DNA of 64,000 bases, from NCBI RefSeq assembly GCF_009647655.1, contig NZ_WJFD01000001.1:2294001-2358000 (forward strand), read 5' to 3'. Positions 1-8,789 of this stretch are shown here, one piece after another; positions within the stretch are counted from its first letter, which is position 1; the number at the start of each line of letters is the position of its first letter. A program made the translations under genes and the position numbers. Origin of the DNA: Chitinophaga sp. SYP-B3965. GTDB taxonomy: Bacteria; Bacteroidota; Bacteroidia; Chitinophagales; Chitinophagaceae. The notes beneath the pieces are model-generated. The model did no database searches, had not been told where the DNA came from, and worked only from the letters and a program-made list of their open reading frames with translations.

Positions 1-17
1 TTTTGTTTTTTTAATGC

Positions 18-1673
18 ATGTTCAAGCAAATCCTGTTCTTCATTGCATCCACATTGGTACTGAAGGGAGCTGCCACAGAAAGCATCCCCAAACGCCCTAA
101 TATCATCATTATCATGGCAGACGACCTGGGTTTCTCAGATCTTGCCTGTTACGGCGGAGAGATCAAAACGCCCAACCTCGATTATCTCGCTAATAACGGT
201 CTCCGCTACACCCAGTTCTACAATACCTCCCGCTGCTGCCCTACCCGGGCCTCGCTGCTCACAGGTTTATATAACCACCAGGCCGGTATAGGCAGGATGA
301 CGGATGCAGATAACGAACCAGGATACCTGGGCCGCCTGTCTGACAACACCGTTACCCTGGCAGAAGTATTAAAGGCAGACGGATACCACACCGCTATGTC
401 CGGCAAATGGCACGTATCCAATACGATCAGGCAGAAAACACCACAACAGCAGATGGCCTGGCTGAATCACCAGCAGGATTTCGGCCCTTTCTCCCCTATT
501 GACCAATATCCGACTAACAGAGGCTTCGAAAAGTTTTTTGGCACCATATGGGGTGTGGTGGATTTTTTCGATCCATTCAGCCTCGTAAGTGGCACAGAAC
601 CGATTAAAAATGTACCCGCCAACTATTATCATACAGATGCCATTAACGATACCGCAGTGGCTTACATTAACGAATACGCCACCTCATCACAGCCCTTCTT
701 TTTGTATGTAGCGGAAAATGCCCCTCACTGGCCTTTGCAGGCTTTACCGGAAGACATCGCCAAGTACGGGAACACCTATAAAGCAGGATGGGATGCCATC
801 CGCCAGGCGAGATATCAGCGGATGATAAAGCTGGGGTTGATTGATCCTAAAAAGACAAAGCTGCCCCCATCCATCAAAGAGGAAGTATCCTGGCAAAACA
901 ACCCCACCAAAGAATGGGATGCCAAAGCAATGGCCGTACATGCAGCGATGGTAGACAGGATGGACCAGGGCATCGGCCGCATCATTACCGCCCTGAAGAA
1001 GAATGGCCAACTGGAAAACACACTAATCCTCTTTTTATCAGATAACGGCGCCAGTGCAGAGAACTGTGCTGCTTACGGACCAGGATTTGACCGGCCGGAT
1101 AAAACCCGCGATGGCCGCCCCATCATCTATCCCACACAGAAACAGGTGATGCCCGGCCCGCAAACCAGCTTTGCATCTATTGGCCGGCGCTGGGCCAATG
1201 TAGCCAATACACCTTATCAATTCTGGAAAGAAGAATCTTATGAAGGCGGTGTGCATACACCGATGATCGCATTCTGGCCTAAAGGTATCACTGTTAGCAA
1301 AGGGGGCTTTAGCGCACACGTAGGCCATGTGATGGACTTTATGAACACATTTATTGAACTGAGCGGTGCTAAATACCCTGCTGTAAAAAACGGTAAAGCC
1401 CTGCCTCCTTCAACTGGCATCAGTATGGTACCTTCCTTCCATAATAAAACATCTTCCGGCCACACCGTACTCTTCAACGAACATTTCGGAGCACGGTATG
1501 CGCGGCAAGATAACTGGAAGCTGGTGGCCACACGCAGGGACAGTGCCGCACATCTGTTTAACCTCGCGGAAGACAGAACAGAAACAAATGACCTTTCCGC
1601 CCGGTATCCTGAAAAGGTAAGGGAGTTGGACAGCCTGTGGTTGCAATGGGCTAAGACGCATCAGGTACGTTAA
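18..1673 (+). CDS. Arylsulfatase, sulfatase family S1 (formylglycine type)
   Basis: Predicted to remove sulfate esters from sulfated glycans in the periplasm. A short hydrophobic leader (about residues 3-20) precedes the alkaline-phosphatase-type fold. The N-terminal metal pair D35-D36 sits in the motif MADDLGFSD. The sulfatase signature is C73-C-P-T-R77 followed by ASLLTG. C73 fits the C-x-P-x-R position that an anaerobic or oxygen-dependent maturase converts to formylglycine. A GKWH motif lies near residue 129 and a second metal motif, LSDNGAS, near residue 340. The length (551 aa) is normal for the family. It lies 90 nt upstream of an ECF sigma gene, so it may belong to the following polysaccharide locus or end an operon that begins outside the window. 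The substrate cannot be read from the sequence. No maturase gene is present here. Confidence 0.93.
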   Translation: MFKQILFFIASTLVLKGAATESIPKRPNIIIIMADDLGFSDLACYGGEIKTPNLDYLANNGLRYTQFYNTSRCCPTRASLLTGLYNHQAGIGRMTDADNEPGYLGRLSDNTVTLAEVLKADGYHTAMSGKWHVSNTIRQKTPQQQMAWLNHQQDFGPFSPIDQYPTNRGFEKFFGTIWGVVDFFDPFSLVSGTEPIKNVPANYYHTDAINDTAVAYINEYATSSQPFFLYVAENAPHWPLQALPEDIAKYGNTYKAGWDAIRQARYQRMIKLGLIDPKKTKLPPSIKEEVSWQNNPTKEWDAKAMAVHAAMVDRMDQGIGRIITALKKNGQLENTLILFLSDNGASAENCAAYGPGFDRPDKTRDGRPIIYPTQKQVMPGPQTSFASIGRRWANVANTPYQFWKEESYEGGVHTPMIAFWPKGITVSKGGFSAHVGHVMDFMNTFIELSGAKYPAVKNGKALPPSTGISMVPSFHNKTSSGHTVLFNEHFGARYARQDNWKLVATRRDSAAHLFNLAEDRTETNDLSARYPEKVRELDSLWLQWAKTHQVR

Positions 1674-1763
1674 AGATCCGGGAAGTATATCCATACCTTT
1701 TCTCCGAAAATATTTTACTACTTTTAAGCAACCACAACCAACCGGAGGAACGACGACCAGGAC

Positions 1764-2366
1764 ATGGATGAGCTACTGAACCATAATATTGATCACCTAT
1801 TCAAGCGGATTAGCGAAGGAGATGAGGCTGCGTTCAGTGCCCTTTTCCAGCACGCCGTTTCTGCTATGTATCCATTTATTATAAGACTGGTAAAACAGGA
1901 AACAGCCGCCAAAGAGGTTATCCAGGCTTCTTTTCTGCGCGTATGGCTGAGCCGCGACAAACTTCCGGAGATCACACATGGCCAGGCATGGTTGTATAAA
2001 GTAGCTGCCAATGAATGTTACACTTACCTCCGTAAAGAATCCCGGGAAATGAAACTGCGGGAAAGTGCTGCGCCCGTAATTGATATCGGCGATCCGGTGA
2101 CGGAACAGCTTTCCCTTCGCGAAACACAACGGCTTATCAGTGAGGCGGTAGCACAACTCCCACCGCAGCGCAGGCGCATTTTTTCCATGAGCCGCCACGA
2201 GGGAATGAATATCCCTGAAATCGCACAAGCCCTCCGGTTATCTCCTAACTCCGTAAAGAACACACTGGTGCTGGCCCTGCGGGATATCCGCGCGCACCTG
2301 GAACGGAATGGGCAACTCACGCCCATCGTGATCTTATTTATTTCAGATTTTTTTTTCAGTAGATAG
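1764..2366 (+). CDS. ECF RNA polymerase sigma factor (SusC-linked)
   Basis: Sigma-70-family ECF factor of 200 aa. Region 2 spans about residues 20-90, with core-binding and -10-binding helices around KEVIQASFLRVW and AWLYKVAANECYTYLRK. Region 4 spans about 128-176 (LPPQRRRIFSMSRHEG, then a helix-turn-helix IPEIAQALRLSPNSVKN). The protein ends in a hydrophobic tail (ILFISDFFFSR). The next gene is a FecR anti-sigma, 69 nt downstream, followed by an STN-containing SusC. This is the standard trans-envelope order, in which substrate binding at SusC releases the sigma factor. Upstream, GGAGG lies 17 nt before the ATG, and TACTTTTA at 1719 resembles a Bacteroidota -7 element, but its -33 partner is poor. 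Confidence 0.92.
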   Translation: MDELLNHNIDHLFKRISEGDEAAFSALFQHAVSAMYPFIIRLVKQETAAKEVIQASFLRVWLSRDKLPEITHGQAWLYKVAANECYTYLRKESREMKLRESAAPVIDIGDPVTEQLSLRETQRLISEAVAQLPPQRRRIFSMSRHEGMNIPEIAQALRLSPNSVKNTLVLALRDIRAHLERNGQLTPIVILFISDFFFSR

Positions 2367-2435
2367 GTCCTTTTTTCTTTCGGTGGATTCTTACTGATAC
2401 ACGGGTACTATTCCATTAATGATACTTACGATTTT

Positions 2436-3584
2436 ATGCAGGACGACAAACTAAGGTATTTACTTGGTCAGCGACTCTATGGCCGCCAGACAGCCGCGGA
2501 AGAAGAGGAACTGTACACCCTGTTGCAGAATGAACAAAATGAGGCGCTTTTTCTTGCAGTTCTCACCGAACTCATGATGGACGCACCGGAGAGGGTACCA
2601 TACGATGCTGCGCAATGGCAACCCATCCAGGAACGGATCCTGGAAGTAGATGCAGTAGGAACAGCAACACCGGTAAGGCGCCTATGGTGGAAATGGGCAG
2701 CAGCAGCTGTGATTTTCGGTACTATCGCGCTGGCAGCATGGCAATTCACCGGTAGAAAAGCGCCGGTACCCGCCACACAGGCAGAGCGGTACAAGAACGA
2801 TGTGATGCCGGGCAGCAACCGGGCTTCACTGACCCTCGCCGATGGATCTGTGATAGGGCTTAATGAAGCAAAGGAAGGCGTACTGGCAAAACAGGGTGGC
2901 ACACAGGTGACCAAGTTGCCCAATGGCCGGCTGGCGTACACCAAACCGGATCAGATGGCCACGGTGGCCTGGAACAAGCTCTCCACTCCCCGGGGCGGAC
3001 AGTACAGGGTTACACTGCCTGATGGTACGGAAGTGTGGCTGAATGCGGCCAGTTCGCTGCGTTTCCCTACGGGATTTGACGGGAACGAAAGAATGGTGGA
3101 GCTAAGCGGGGAAGCCTATTTTGAAGTGGCCAAAGATGCGTCTAAACCTTTTATCGTTAAGGCAGAGAACGGTTTGAAAGTAAAAGTACTGGGTACACAT
3201 TTTAATATCATGGCATATCCCGGTGAACGTTCCGCTAATGTTACATTACTGGAAGGGGCTGTGGAAGTGAACGAGCGGCGGCTTAAACCGGGTGAGCAGG
3301 CATTACAGACAGGTAACGGCATCCAGGTGAGTGAAACGGATGTGGAACATGCGGTGGCCTGGAAGAATGGTTACTTCAGTTTCAACAATGCGGACATCAG
3401 TACGGTGATGACAACATTGGAGCGCTGGTATGATATTGAAGTGGCATACGAAGCCAATGTGTCTCATCTCCGCTTTGGCGGAGGCATCCAGCGAAGCCTG
3501 CCCCTTAGCAGTGTACTGCGGATCCTGGAAAAGAACCAGGTGAAGTTCAGGATAGACGGAAGGAAAATAACTGTTTTACAATAA
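2436..3584 (+). CDS. FecR-family anti-sigma factor with DUF4974 C-terminus
   Basis: Inner-membrane anti-sigma/transducer of 382 aa. A cytoplasmic N-terminal part (about 1-82) would hold the sigma factor. One membrane segment lies at about 86-104 (WKWAAAAVIFGTIALAAW). The periplasmic FecR domain follows, with the family motif LSTPRGGQY near residue 182, then LPDGTEVWLNAASSL. The C-terminal DUF4974/STN-like domain (about 310-382) contains FNNADISTVMTTLERWYDIEV and should contact the signalling domain of the SusC protein. It lies between the ECF sigma gene and susC, which fixes its partners. Length and order are normal for Bacteroidota. Confidence 0.94.
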   Translation: MQDDKLRYLLGQRLYGRQTAAEEEELYTLLQNEQNEALFLAVLTELMMDAPERVPYDAAQWQPIQERILEVDAVGTATPVRRLWWKWAAAAVIFGTIALAAWQFTGRKAPVPATQAERYKNDVMPGSNRASLTLADGSVIGLNEAKEGVLAKQGGTQVTKLPNGRLAYTKPDQMATVAWNKLSTPRGGQYRVTLPDGTEVWLNAASSLRFPTGFDGNERMVELSGEAYFEVAKDASKPFIVKAENGLKVKVLGTHFNIMAYPGERSANVTLLEGAVEVNERRLKPGEQALQTGNGIQVSETDVEHAVAWKNGYFSFNNADISTVMTTLERWYDIEVAYEANVSHLRFGGGIQRSLPLSSVLRILEKNQVKFRIDGRKITVLQ

Positions 3585-3594
3585 AGGATCTTTT

Positions 3595-3616
3595 AAACGC
3601 TTAAAACAAACGCTTA
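3595..3616 (+). repeat. Tandem direct repeat AAACGCTTA x2 upstream of susC
   Basis: The nonamer AAACGCTTA occurs at 3595-3603 and 3608-3616, a 13-nt period, 11 nt after the fecR stop and about 125 nt before susC. No copy was noticed before the other three susC genes. It could be a binding site for the cognate sigma factor or an activator, or it may be chance in AT-rich DNA. Confidence 0.3.
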
Positions 3617-3653
3617 TTGACGACTTATTAAACATTCACTACCAACCAGGCCC

Positions 3654-3688
3654 ATAAAAAAACCGGCAATGCGGGAACATTACCGGTT
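3654..3688. terminator. Hairpin with one mismatch between fecR and susC
   Basis: Arms AACCGGCAATG (3661-3671) and CATTACCGGTT (3678-3688) pair over 11 positions with one C-A mismatch and a 6-nt loop. A run of A residues lies just left of it (3656-3662). The U-tract is therefore on the minus strand, so the element is oriented as an intrinsic terminator for leftward transcription, although both flanking genes run rightward. On the plus strand it would be an RNA hairpin in the susC leader without a U-tract. Confidence 0.4.
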
Positions 3689-3740
3689 GAAGGGCGACAA
3701 CTATTGATGCGAACCAATTTTTATCACCAAAGTCAAATCT

Positions 3741-6700
3741 ATGCTTTTTTTAAATGCATTGTACCATCGCAAACTTTTGTGGAGGGCTATGAGATTATCA
3801 ACCTATCTGTTATTGTTGGGCTTCTTACATGTAAGTGCCACCGCCCGCTCCCAGAGAGTGAGTTTTTCGGGCGACAACGCTCCATTGACAACTGTTTTCA
3901 AAGCAATTCAAAAACAGTCGGGCTACATTGTATTCTATAATTACGAGCTGCTGAAAAAAACAACGCCGGTCACGCTACGCGTGAAAGGTGTAGCCGTGGA
4001 GGAATTGATGAAACAGGCCCTGCTCAACCAGGACCTGGATTTCTCTATAGAAGACAAAACAATTTTCCTTGTACGCCGCGTTCCGGCCGTACCCAGGATA
4101 CCTGTTATGGAAGCACCAGCCATCACAGTTTCCGGCAGTGTAACAGATGAAAACGGGAAACCGCTGGCAGGTGTTTCCATTGCGGTGAAGGGAACCGTAA
4201 GAGGTACACAAACCAACGAAAGAGGTGAATTTATCCTGCCCGGTGTGGACGAAAAGGCCATACTTGTCTTTTCATTTATCGGTTATGACAGCCAGGAAAT
4301 ACACGTAGGCAATCGCCCCGTGTTCAACCTGCGTTTGCGTGCCGTTTCCAGTAAACTGGAAGGTGTGCAGGTGATCAACACCGGTTACCAGACCATTTCC
4401 GCTGAAAGGGCCACCGGCTCCTTCTCTTTCATTTCTCCCGCAAGGCTGGAAGCCAAACTTAAACCAGACCTGAAAGCTGCGCTGGAAGGGCAGGCTGCAG
4501 GTGTAGTGATCACCAAGGAAGGTAATGTTGAAATTCGCGGCGTATCTACCATGCAGGCAGAAACACAACCCCTGCTGGTAGTGGACGGATATCCGGTACA
4601 AGGTGGATTGGAAACGATCAACGTGGATAATATAGAAAGCATCACCGTACTGAAGGATGCCGTGGCCGCCTCCATTTATGGAGCCCGTTCCAGCAACGGC
4701 GTGATAGTGGTAACCACCAAGAAAGGACGTGCCGGCGCTTTACGCGTGCAGTACAGAGGTTCTACCGGCATCACCCTCAAACCACAGTTAAGTTACCTGA
4801 ACCGGGCTTCTGCTGCAGATTACGTTGACGCGGAAATTGACCTGTACAACCAGGACCCTAATTCCTACCTCACCTCTTACAATAGCTACCAGTCTTTAAC
4901 TGAAGTAGCTTATCTGCAGGTAGCGCAGTCGCAGGGATGGATCACGGCGAAGGAAAGGGATGACCGCATCACACAACTCAAACAGCAGGACGGCATCGGC
5001 CAGCTGGAAAAACATTATTTCCGTCATCAATTCACCCAGCAGCATAACATCTCCCTGTCCGGCGGTAATGAAAAAAGTTCATTGAACGCTGCAGTCCGTT
5101 ATATTTCCAACGAGAACAATACAGTAGGCAACAGCGACAACCGTGTTATCCTGGATATCAAAAACGACTGGCGGCCATTGAAAAACCTGGGAATAAATCT
5201 TTTCACGAATGTCAACTATTCCACTACGCGCCAACCGGTGCGGGCCTGGGGGGATATGCTTGGTTACAGTTCCACCTCACTCATCCAGCCATATAGCCTG
5301 ATCATTGATCCTGCTACCGGACAACCGCAGGATGTATTTACAAAAAACAAACTGAAAGATACCCGGTACGCTGGTATCCCCGGCCTTAAGCCATTGTACT
5401 ACAACCCACTGGAGGACCTTGCCCTGGAAACCACTAACGCACAAAACCTGCTGGTGCGTTTCGGCGGCAACATCCAGGCAACCATCCTGGAAGGGTTGAC
5501 GGCAGAGGTCGGCGGCAACTGGTCCAGAGGCAATACCAGCAACAGAACGGTATATGATAAAAACGCTTACCGCATGCGGCTGTACTATGATGATGGTACA
5601 TCTATTGCCAACCCTTCCAAACATTACCTCCCGGAAGGTGCTATGGTGAATGAAGCACGCGGCGTTACACAATCATACATGTTGCGCGGCCAGTTAGGTT
5701 TTAATCGTACCCTGGGCCTCAAACATTATGTATCCGCTATTGCAGGGACTGAGATCAGCCAGATCAAAACGGATAACAACGCCTACCCTACCCGCTTCGG
5801 ATACAATGACCAGGCAGGCGTTTTTTCCACCTTCAACCTCGCGGATTATAATGCAGGATTATATAACAGCGATATGCTGGGCACCAATCGTCCTGTTGCC
5901 AGTATCGGTGCATATACCTTCAATGATAACCGTTTTGTAAGCTGGTATGCTAATGGCAGTTACGAATACGATAACCGTTTTATCGTGAGTGGTAGTATCC
6001 GGCTGGATCAGACGAACTTCTTCGGTACCGATCCTCGCTTCCGTCACAAACCCATGTGGAGTGCCGGCGCTACCTACAAACTGGCCAATGAAAAGTTCTT
6101 TAGTGTGCCCTGGATCAATAAGCTGAACATCCGCGGTTCTTATGGCATCAACGGAAACATTTCCCTGAACACCGGACCCTTCCTCATTATTGCGCCGGGC
6201 TCTTTCTCCAGCCTTACCGGGGATATCAATTATGTAATTTCCTCCCCACCCAATAATACCCTGCGTTGGGAAAAGACCAAAGTGATCAATATCGGAACAG
6301 ATGCAAGCCTCTTCCGCAACCGCTTACGCCTCACAATGGATTATTACCTGAAGAACAGTGAAGACCTGCTGGCGCCAGATGGCGTTGATCCCACCCGTGG
6401 TTTTACTTCCCTGGTTAAAAATGTGGGCAGGATCATCAACCAGGGATTTGAAGTATCCCTCGAAGCTGACCCTGTGAAGCGCACGAACTTTAACTGGAAT
6501 GTGTTCTTCATTTTTGCTTACAACAAAAACAAAGTGAAGGAATACAACGTGAAATATATTTACCCCAGCAGCCTTACAAACGGCGCTATCCGCCGCGCAG
6601 GCGACCCGCTGAACGCGCTGTATGCTTATCGTTTTGCCGGGCTGGACAATAACGGCATCGCCCAGTACTACGACAAAAGTGATAAGAAAATGGTAGGAGG

Positions 6701-7247
6701 CAGCGCCGCTGTGGATGATCTGGTTTACGCCGGCACACTTCGCCCACCCTATGTAACCAGCATTACCAATACCTTCACCTACAAACGGCTGGACGTATCT
6801 TTTATGGTGATTGCACGGTTAGGGAATGTGCTCCGGAAAGATGCCTTCACCGGTTCCAACTACATCAACAAAAACGTGGCTAAACGCTGGCGCAAACCAG
6901 GGGATGAAGCCAACACCATCTATCCTAAACTCACGGCCTGGAATATGGATATGTTCTACCTCCCTTACAGCGATGTATTCGTGGAAAGCGCCAGCTTCCT
7001 GAAACTGCGCGATGTGACCGTAGCTTATACACTGAACAACCGCCTGTTGAAAAGAGCCGGTGTGAAAGACAGCAAAATTTATTTCCAGTCCCGCAACCTG
7101 CTGATGCTCACAGCTAACAGCGACAAGCGCGATCCTGAAATAGCAGAATTGAACACGACGGGTGGCACCGGTGCCTTTACAGAGCAGGGTTTCACCTCCC
7201 TGCCCCTGCGGCCGGAATTCTATGTAGGAATTATGATCACCCTCTAA
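3741..7247 (+). CDS. SusC/RagA-type TonB-linked outer-membrane transporter with STN domain
   Basis: Outer-membrane importer and signal transducer of 1168 aa. After a signal peptide (LSTYLLLLGFLHVSATARS) come an STN/secretin domain (about 40-112) that talks to FecR, a carboxypeptidase-D-like beta sandwich (about 129-200), a plug (about 205-330; LLVVDGYP, then VLKDAVAASIYGARSSNG) and the barrel ending in FYVGIMITL. The usual VxVGYG sequence at the start of the plug is replaced by INTGYQTISAERATGSF, which marks a distinct SusC subgroup. The long leader MLFLNALYHRKLLWRA is typical of Chitinophaga STN-SusC proteins, but Met17 at 3789, preceded by GGAGGG, is an equally plausible start. susD follows after 11 nt. 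Confidence 0.95.
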   Translation: MLFLNALYHRKLLWRAMRLSTYLLLLGFLHVSATARSQRVSFSGDNAPLTTVFKAIQKQSGYIVFYNYELLKKTTPVTLRVKGVAVEELMKQALLNQDLDFSIEDKTIFLVRRVPAVPRIPVMEAPAITVSGSVTDENGKPLAGVSIAVKGTVRGTQTNERGEFILPGVDEKAILVFSFIGYDSQEIHVGNRPVFNLRLRAVSSKLEGVQVINTGYQTISAERATGSFSFISPARLEAKLKPDLKAALEGQAAGVVITKEGNVEIRGVSTMQAETQPLLVVDGYPVQGGLETINVDNIESITVLKDAVAASIYGARSSNGVIVVTTKKGRAGALRVQYRGSTGITLKPQLSYLNRASAADYVDAEIDLYNQDPNSYLTSYNSYQSLTEVAYLQVAQSQGWITAKERDDRITQLKQQDGIGQLEKHYFRHQFTQQHNISLSGGNEKSSLNAAVRYISNENNTVGNSDNRVILDIKNDWRPLKNLGINLFTNVNYSTTRQPVRAWGDMLGYSSTSLIQPYSLIIDPATGQPQDVFTKNKLKDTRYAGIPGLKPLYYNPLEDLALETTNAQNLLVRFGGNIQATILEGLTAEVGGNWSRGNTSNRTVYDKNAYRMRLYYDDGTSIANPSKHYLPEGAMVNEARGVTQSYMLRGQLGFNRTLGLKHYVSAIAGTEISQIKTDNNAYPTRFGYNDQAGVFSTFNLADYNAGLYNSDMLGTNRPVASIGAYTFNDNRFVSWYANGSYEYDNRFIVSGSIRLDQTNFFGTDPRFRHKPMWSAGATYKLANEKFFSVPWINKLNIRGSYGINGNISLNTGPFLIIAPGSFSSLTGDINYVISSPPNNTLRWEKTKVINIGTDASLFRNRLRLTMDYYLKNSEDLLAPDGVDPTRGFTSLVKNVGRIINQGFEVSLEADPVKRTNFNWNVFFIFAYNKNKVKEYNVKYIYPSSLTNGAIRRAGDPLNALYAYRFAGLDNNGIAQYYDKSDKKMVGGSAAVDDLVYAGTLRPPYVTSITNTFTYKRLDVSFMVIARLGNVLRKDAFTGSNYINKNVAKRWRKPGDEANTIYPKLTAWNMDMFYLPYSDVFVESASFLKLRDVTVAYTLNNRLLKRAGVKDSKIYFQSRNLLMLTANSDKRDPEIAELNTTGGTGAFTEQGFTSLPLRPEFYVGIMITL

Positions 7248-7258
7248 AAATTAACAGC

Positions 7259-8779
7259 ATGAGATCACTTCGTATATATATAAGCGTTATAGCGGGCATC
7301 ATGATCCTCGGAGCCTGCAACAAGTTCCTGGATGTAAAGCCGAAAGGCAAGCTGATCCCGGGTGAGGTGGCAGATTTTGATCACCTTCTTGATCACAACT
7401 ATATCGTACAATTTACTTTCCTGGACAATAATCTTGGCAGCATGCCGGGATACCTGACTGATAACCAGGAACTTTCTGAAGGAATAGGGAAAGTGGCCTA
7501 CAAAGCCAATAACCACCCAAACATAGACCGGTATTATGCATACATTTTCCGCAAGCCTTACAACAATCCTAATGTGTCGGATTATTTCTGGGATTGGGGC
7601 ACTTATCGCGCCGCTGCCTATTTCAATAATGTGATCAATGGTATCAACAGCATTTCCGGTCTTAGTACGGATGATGACCTGTACGCCCGCAAGGTGATCT
7701 CACAGGCACTGGCAGGCCGTGCATGGGGATACTTCCATCATACACTGCTCTATGGGCCGGTGTATAAACCGGGAGGAAATAACAACACCCGCACCATCCC
7801 TTATGTAGTGAGTGCAGATGTGGGAGCACCGATGGTAGACCTTTCCACACAGGAAGAAGTATTCACACTGGTAGCGCAGGACCTGCATGCTGCATTGGTG
7901 GATGCGCCACTCACCACCAACTGGCCTTCACGCCCAACAAAAGCGGCGGTGCAAACCATGCTGGCCTATTACCATCTGTTCACGCAGAAATATGACAGCG
8001 TTGCCTACTATGCAAACCTGGCATGGACCAGCGCTACGGCAAGTGGTGGCGCAGCTAAAGTGCTGTATAACTATAATGATTTCACCTGGACCAATCCCGC
8101 TAATCCGATAGCCAGTACTATTAAAGCAACAGACAATTTCCTGGAGGCTGCCAATAGCCGGGAGATCCTCTTGTTCCGCTCAACGGACCGGGGAGCAGGC
8201 CGTTCATCCAGCAGTTACCCCTCCCCTGAATTCATCAACCTGTTTGATAAAGTGAACGATCTGCGGTACCAATTTTTCTTCCTAACCGCACCGGGTTACA
8301 AAACCACTTACAACGGCACTACGTACGATGATGGCAACCGCGTACAGTACTATCGTGGAAGCAAAACACAGCTCACCTGCGGGTTCACTTACCCTGAACT
8401 ACTGTTAATGCGTGCAGAAGCTTATGCGCGCACCAACAAACTCCCCGAAGCTGTGGCAGACCTTAACCTGTTGCGCCAATACCGTTACAAGACCGGCACC
8501 CCACAGGTAGGGATCGGCACACAGGATGAGGTGATCAGTGCCGTACTGGACGAGCGCCGCAGGGAATTGCCCATCGGTGGCATCAAACGGCTCCTGGACC
8601 TGAAACGATTTGTACTGGATACAGGAAAACCATGGTATAAGTCCAAGATCGTACACACATTAGGTACGGAGAGTTTCGAAGCAAATATTGATTCTGATTT
8701 CTTCATCCTCAATATTTCCAACACCATATTGCAGTATAATCCACAATGGAAAATACCATTAGATTCACGACCATTTTAA
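7259..8779 (+). CDS. RagB/SusD-family glycan-binding lipoprotein
   Basis: Surface lipoprotein of 506 aa that caps the preceding SusC barrel and binds the ligand. A lipobox (ILGACNKFLD, Cys about residue 20) follows the signal sequence. The SusD alpha-helical body includes the conserved C-terminal repeat region YPELLLMRAEAYAR (about residue 380) and LDERRRELPIGGIKRLLDLKRF (about 420-440). It ends with the short NP-containing tail (LQYNPQWKIPLDSRPF) rather than the usual NPGY. It starts 11 nt after susC and 10 nt before the thioredoxin gene, so all three are probably co-transcribed. The ligand is unknown. Confidence 0.94.
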   Translation: MRSLRIYISVIAGIMILGACNKFLDVKPKGKLIPGEVADFDHLLDHNYIVQFTFLDNNLGSMPGYLTDNQELSEGIGKVAYKANNHPNIDRYYAYIFRKPYNNPNVSDYFWDWGTYRAAAYFNNVINGINSISGLSTDDDLYARKVISQALAGRAWGYFHHTLLYGPVYKPGGNNNTRTIPYVVSADVGAPMVDLSTQEEVFTLVAQDLHAALVDAPLTTNWPSRPTKAAVQTMLAYYHLFTQKYDSVAYYANLAWTSATASGGAAKVLYNYNDFTWTNPANPIASTIKATDNFLEAANSREILLFRSTDRGAGRSSSSYPSPEFINLFDKVNDLRYQFFFLTAPGYKTTYNGTTYDDGNRVQYYRGSKTQLTCGFTYPELLLMRAEAYARTNKLPEAVADLNLLRQYRYKTGTPQVGIGTQDEVISAVLDERRRELPIGGIKRLLDLKRFVLDTGKPWYKSKIVHTLGTESFEANIDSDFFILNISNTILQYNPQWKIPLDSRPF

Positions 8780-8789
8780 ATACTAAAAA

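Noticed and set aside
3704..3940. ORF MMRTNFYHQ... overlapping the start of the first susC
   Set aside because: It is in a different frame from susC, has no domain character and ends inside the STN domain; it is a shadow of the real gene.
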